Part shown: positions 61,701 to 64,000 of the stretch, one piece after another | How the letters are laid out: every line of letters starts with the position of its first letter | Position numbering within the stretch: position 1 is the first letter of the stretch | Assembly (NCBI RefSeq): GCF_020382885.2 | Contig: NC_058499.1 | Location: forward strand, 5,875,872 to 5,939,871 | Direction of reading: 5' to 3' | DNA length: 64,000 nucleotides | Origin: Scatophagus argus | Taxonomy: Eukaryota > Chordata > Actinopteri > Scatophagidae | The notes under the pieces: model-generated | What the model saw: the letters and a program-made list of their open reading frames with translations, nothing else | Databases searched by the model: none | Told to the model about the DNA's origin: nothing | Made by a program: the position numbers and the translations under genes

Positions 61701-63972
61701 GCCATCCGTGCAGCCTTTCTGCGGTTTCTTCGGCTGCAGTTCTGTTGGCTCTCGGCCTGTCCATCAACGACAGGGACAGATTCATTTCAGCTTGCTCACA
61801 CAATAGTTATGCTCATTTAAGAAAAGGGAGTGGACTGACATTTAAAGTTGCATGTTGCACGGTAACAAGCTTGGATTATAGTCTCCTTGACTGCATTTTG
61901 AATTAAAAATAAAAGGATAAAGGAATAAAATAGTATCAATGTAACATGTTTGACAAAATATGAGACCCTGAGGAAGTGCAGAGCGGGCACTGAATGTTCT
62001 TTAGGTGCACAGTACATTATGTTACGCTGGTGCTATTCAAATCCCGGTCATGTGACATTCTCTCAGAAGGTGCACCAGGGGTCATGTTAACTTTTCTGTT
62101 GGTCATGTACCTCATAGACACACATGGTGTCTTTGAGTTTTTATTAATGCATCAAACCTGTCAAATCAAGTTTTAAAATCAGAGATGAGATTTGCTGTAT
62201 CTCATGAGAAGGTTTTAGGATTTCAGAAGAGTTAGATAATAACTATAGTAACTTGTCAGTCACAATCATTTATACTATTTTGCAAGTTTAAAAGCTTGTG
62301 TTGCTAACTTTAATTCTAAACCGCACCGTTGTGTCTCAGAAGAAGATCTGAGTATCTATGTTTTTTCCTTTACCCACCAGTAACTTCTGTCCTTCTTCCT
62401 TTGATGTTTCTGACTGCCCATTGGAGATTTTCTTGGCTTCCACAGTGTCCACCTTTGTTCCATGGTCTGACACACCTGGAGCAAAGAAATATTTTTCTTT
62501 TACAATGTGGCTTCACTATTGCAGCCACGTTTGTTTTTGATTGTTTGTTTCATTTCATAATTGTTAATTTTGAAATCAGCTAAAAAATATTCACCTGTAA
62601 GTACATTTTCCTGAGGTAAATCTTCCACTGAAGAAATGTTATCCACAGTGAAGAAGTTCTGTCTGTGAATAACAGTAATAATAATAAAATTGTGAGCAGT
62701 CACACTTGATTTGTGTGTCTGTCTCACTTCTATGAGACTACGACCAATCAACAAACCACATAACCACAAGATCTTGACATACATTAATCCTTTAGATAAA
62801 ACATATTTCAAATATTTTTCCTAACTGTCTTTGTTGGTGCAAGATGTACACTCATAATCACACCTAAATAAACCTGGTTGATTAGTCTGTCATTTGTTTT
62901 AGTGTGGTTGAGCCATCTTTATAAGTTCAAGACTAGTAGAAAAGCAAGAGCTGTCATACAGTAATTGCAATAACAATTACTGGGTTGGTCTGACTAAAAA
63001 TATCAGGTATATCAAGTATTTGTATAGCAGATATTGGCCGGTCTGCTCTTCCAACTAAGGCATGATGGGCATTTACATTAAAATTGTATGTATATCACAA
63101 TTGAAAAGAACAAATTTCATCAAAAACACCATCTCTATTGACTTTTGTAAAAAATCCCATCAGTGAAACAATTTATATCCTCACCCGGCTGTCTTAAGGC
63201 AGCTTTTCTTGTTAACATTTTCCCCTTTTGGTTTCTCTTTTCTCTTTTTCTCTCTCTGATGACAGAACAGCACGTAGTTCCTGTTGTTATTGTTGGCCCA
63301 GAATGTCCCCACAGGAGTCTCATATCTCAGACAAAAGTCAACTCTGGCTCCCTGCTCTTCGAATGGGGGCACTAAGGTGATCTTAAATGAGAAACAGTCC
63401 GTCAGACTGTCACTAGAACCAGGGATGTATTCTGCCAGGAGGTCAAAGTGGCTGGACCAAGTGTCCAAAGTGGTTCGGACATATACCGCCTTATTAAAGG
63501 AGATGTTCAGGACACGGACGACTCCCTTCAGTATCGTGGTCCCTGGAAGTATCTCGATGGTCTCCAACTCCACTTTCTGCTCCTGGACTTTGAAGAACAG
63601 TTCCTTGGAAGGTAATGGAAGGGAGAAAGTGACAGGAGATAGGAAATATTCCTCTTCATTTTTACCTTCACACTCAGAGTCATATCCTGGCAGCTTGGGT
63701 ACATCCCAGGTTTCAAACTCCTTCACCTGCACCAAACTGAGACCTTTGGCGTCTGCAAAGGACACTCGCCTGGATGCACACAGGGGCGGCTCAGGCTCTG
63801 AGTCTTCATCAGAGACAGAGCTCTTTCTCCGCGGGAGTGGAGAAGATTTGGGCCTTATACCGATCACCACCTCACCCTCGTCATCATCAACATCCAGGTC
63901 CAAGGTGTTGAGGCCTGGCACTCCTAAGAGGCTATAGGCCCCAGATGGTCTCGGTTGTCCCACAAACTCCAT
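58754..63972 (-). CDS. ppp1r3a: Protein phosphatase 1 regulatory subunit 3A (glycogen-targeting subunit)
   Basis: The muscle G subunit anchors PP1 to glycogen and the sarcoplasmic reticulum, promoting glycogen synthase dephosphorylation. Coding exons 63972-63185, 62662-62595, 62475-62378 and 61756-58754 join in phases 2, 1 and 0 for 1,318 residues, longer than the human protein (about 1,120). The PP1-docking motif RVSF is at 69-72, preceded by a likely kinase site, RRKSSVSDED (48-57). A CBM21 carbohydrate-binding domain spans about 131-238, with VVRVLNISFNKAVYVR, the polybasic-free FSFKITLVPP and GTFWANNNNRNY. The 3-kb last exon encodes a low-complexity region that is strongly Glu/Lys-rich at about 810-1030. 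It ends with a hydrophobic hairpin (about 1269-1304, including AYHYDFLACFGLYLVSVIWL), the membrane anchor that separates 3A from the short 3B-3E paralogues. The promoter lies outside the window. The teleost duplicate (a or b) is undetermined. Confidence 0.94.
61757..63184 (-). other. ppp1r3a: ppp1r3a introns 1 to 3
   Basis: Introns 62663-63184, 62476-62594 and 61757-62377, separated by two small exons of 68 and 98 bases. The 68-base exon is placed by phase: the acceptor ending TTCACAG keeps a Q-N-F-F-T-V frame, while a second AG four bases later would not. No other feature is seen in these introns. Confidence 0.75.
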
Positions 63973-64000
63973 GGGGCTGTCTGCGAGACTGTGGGAAGTG

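Overview
The window is vertebrate nuclear DNA from a ray-finned fish, most likely a percomorph teleost. The signs are split protein-coding genes with GT/AG introns, many CA/GT microsatellites, a degraded Tc1-type transposon, a tRNA-headed SINE with a fish LINE-type 3' tail, and five genes that read as orthologues of single-copy human genes. There are no operons, CRISPR arrays, rRNA genes or functional tRNA genes.

Layout. Positions 1-11,300 are non-coding as far as I can see: simple repeats, transposon remnants and some candidate regulatory blocks. cdkn1c (CDK inhibitor p57) lies at 12,494-13,287 on the minus strand, with a TATA/CCAAT promoter and a probable 3' UTR reaching about 11,330. About 6.6 kb of non-coding sequence separates it from the head-to-head gene ptdss2 (phosphatidylserine synthase 2), which has 12 coding exons from 19,931 to 38,423 on the plus strand and a likely poly(A) signal at 41,458. 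Three minus-strand genes follow: tmem168 (4 coding exons, 43,048-46,742), samtor/bmt2 (5 coding exons, 49,750-54,874) and ppp1r3a (4 coding exons, 58,754-63,972, start codon 29 bases from the window edge). I joined all exons by hand at GT/AG sites with matching phase. Every chain stays open from ATG to stop, giving proteins of 215, 499, 700, 392 and 1,318 residues.

Biology. The genes do not form one pathway. cdkn1c restrains the cell cycle. ptdss2 makes phosphatidylserine at the ER. samtor reports S-adenosylmethionine to mTORC1. ppp1r3a targets PP1 to glycogen and the sarcoplasmic reticulum. tmem168 is a poorly characterised multi-pass membrane protein. In human, the first two genes map to 11p15 and the last three to 7q31, so the window spans a junction between two ancestral synteny blocks, located between 38.4 and 43.0 kb.

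The most interesting points are: (1) the cytosolic C-terminal part of TMEM168 has the secondary-structure order and SGH signature of a caspase-like fold, with the nucleophile position apparently lost; (2) dense clusters of GTTAGC/GCTAAC hexamers at the 5' ends of ptdss2, tmem168 and samtor; (3) a perfect 14-bp hairpin in the gap between the convergent ptdss2 and tmem168 genes.
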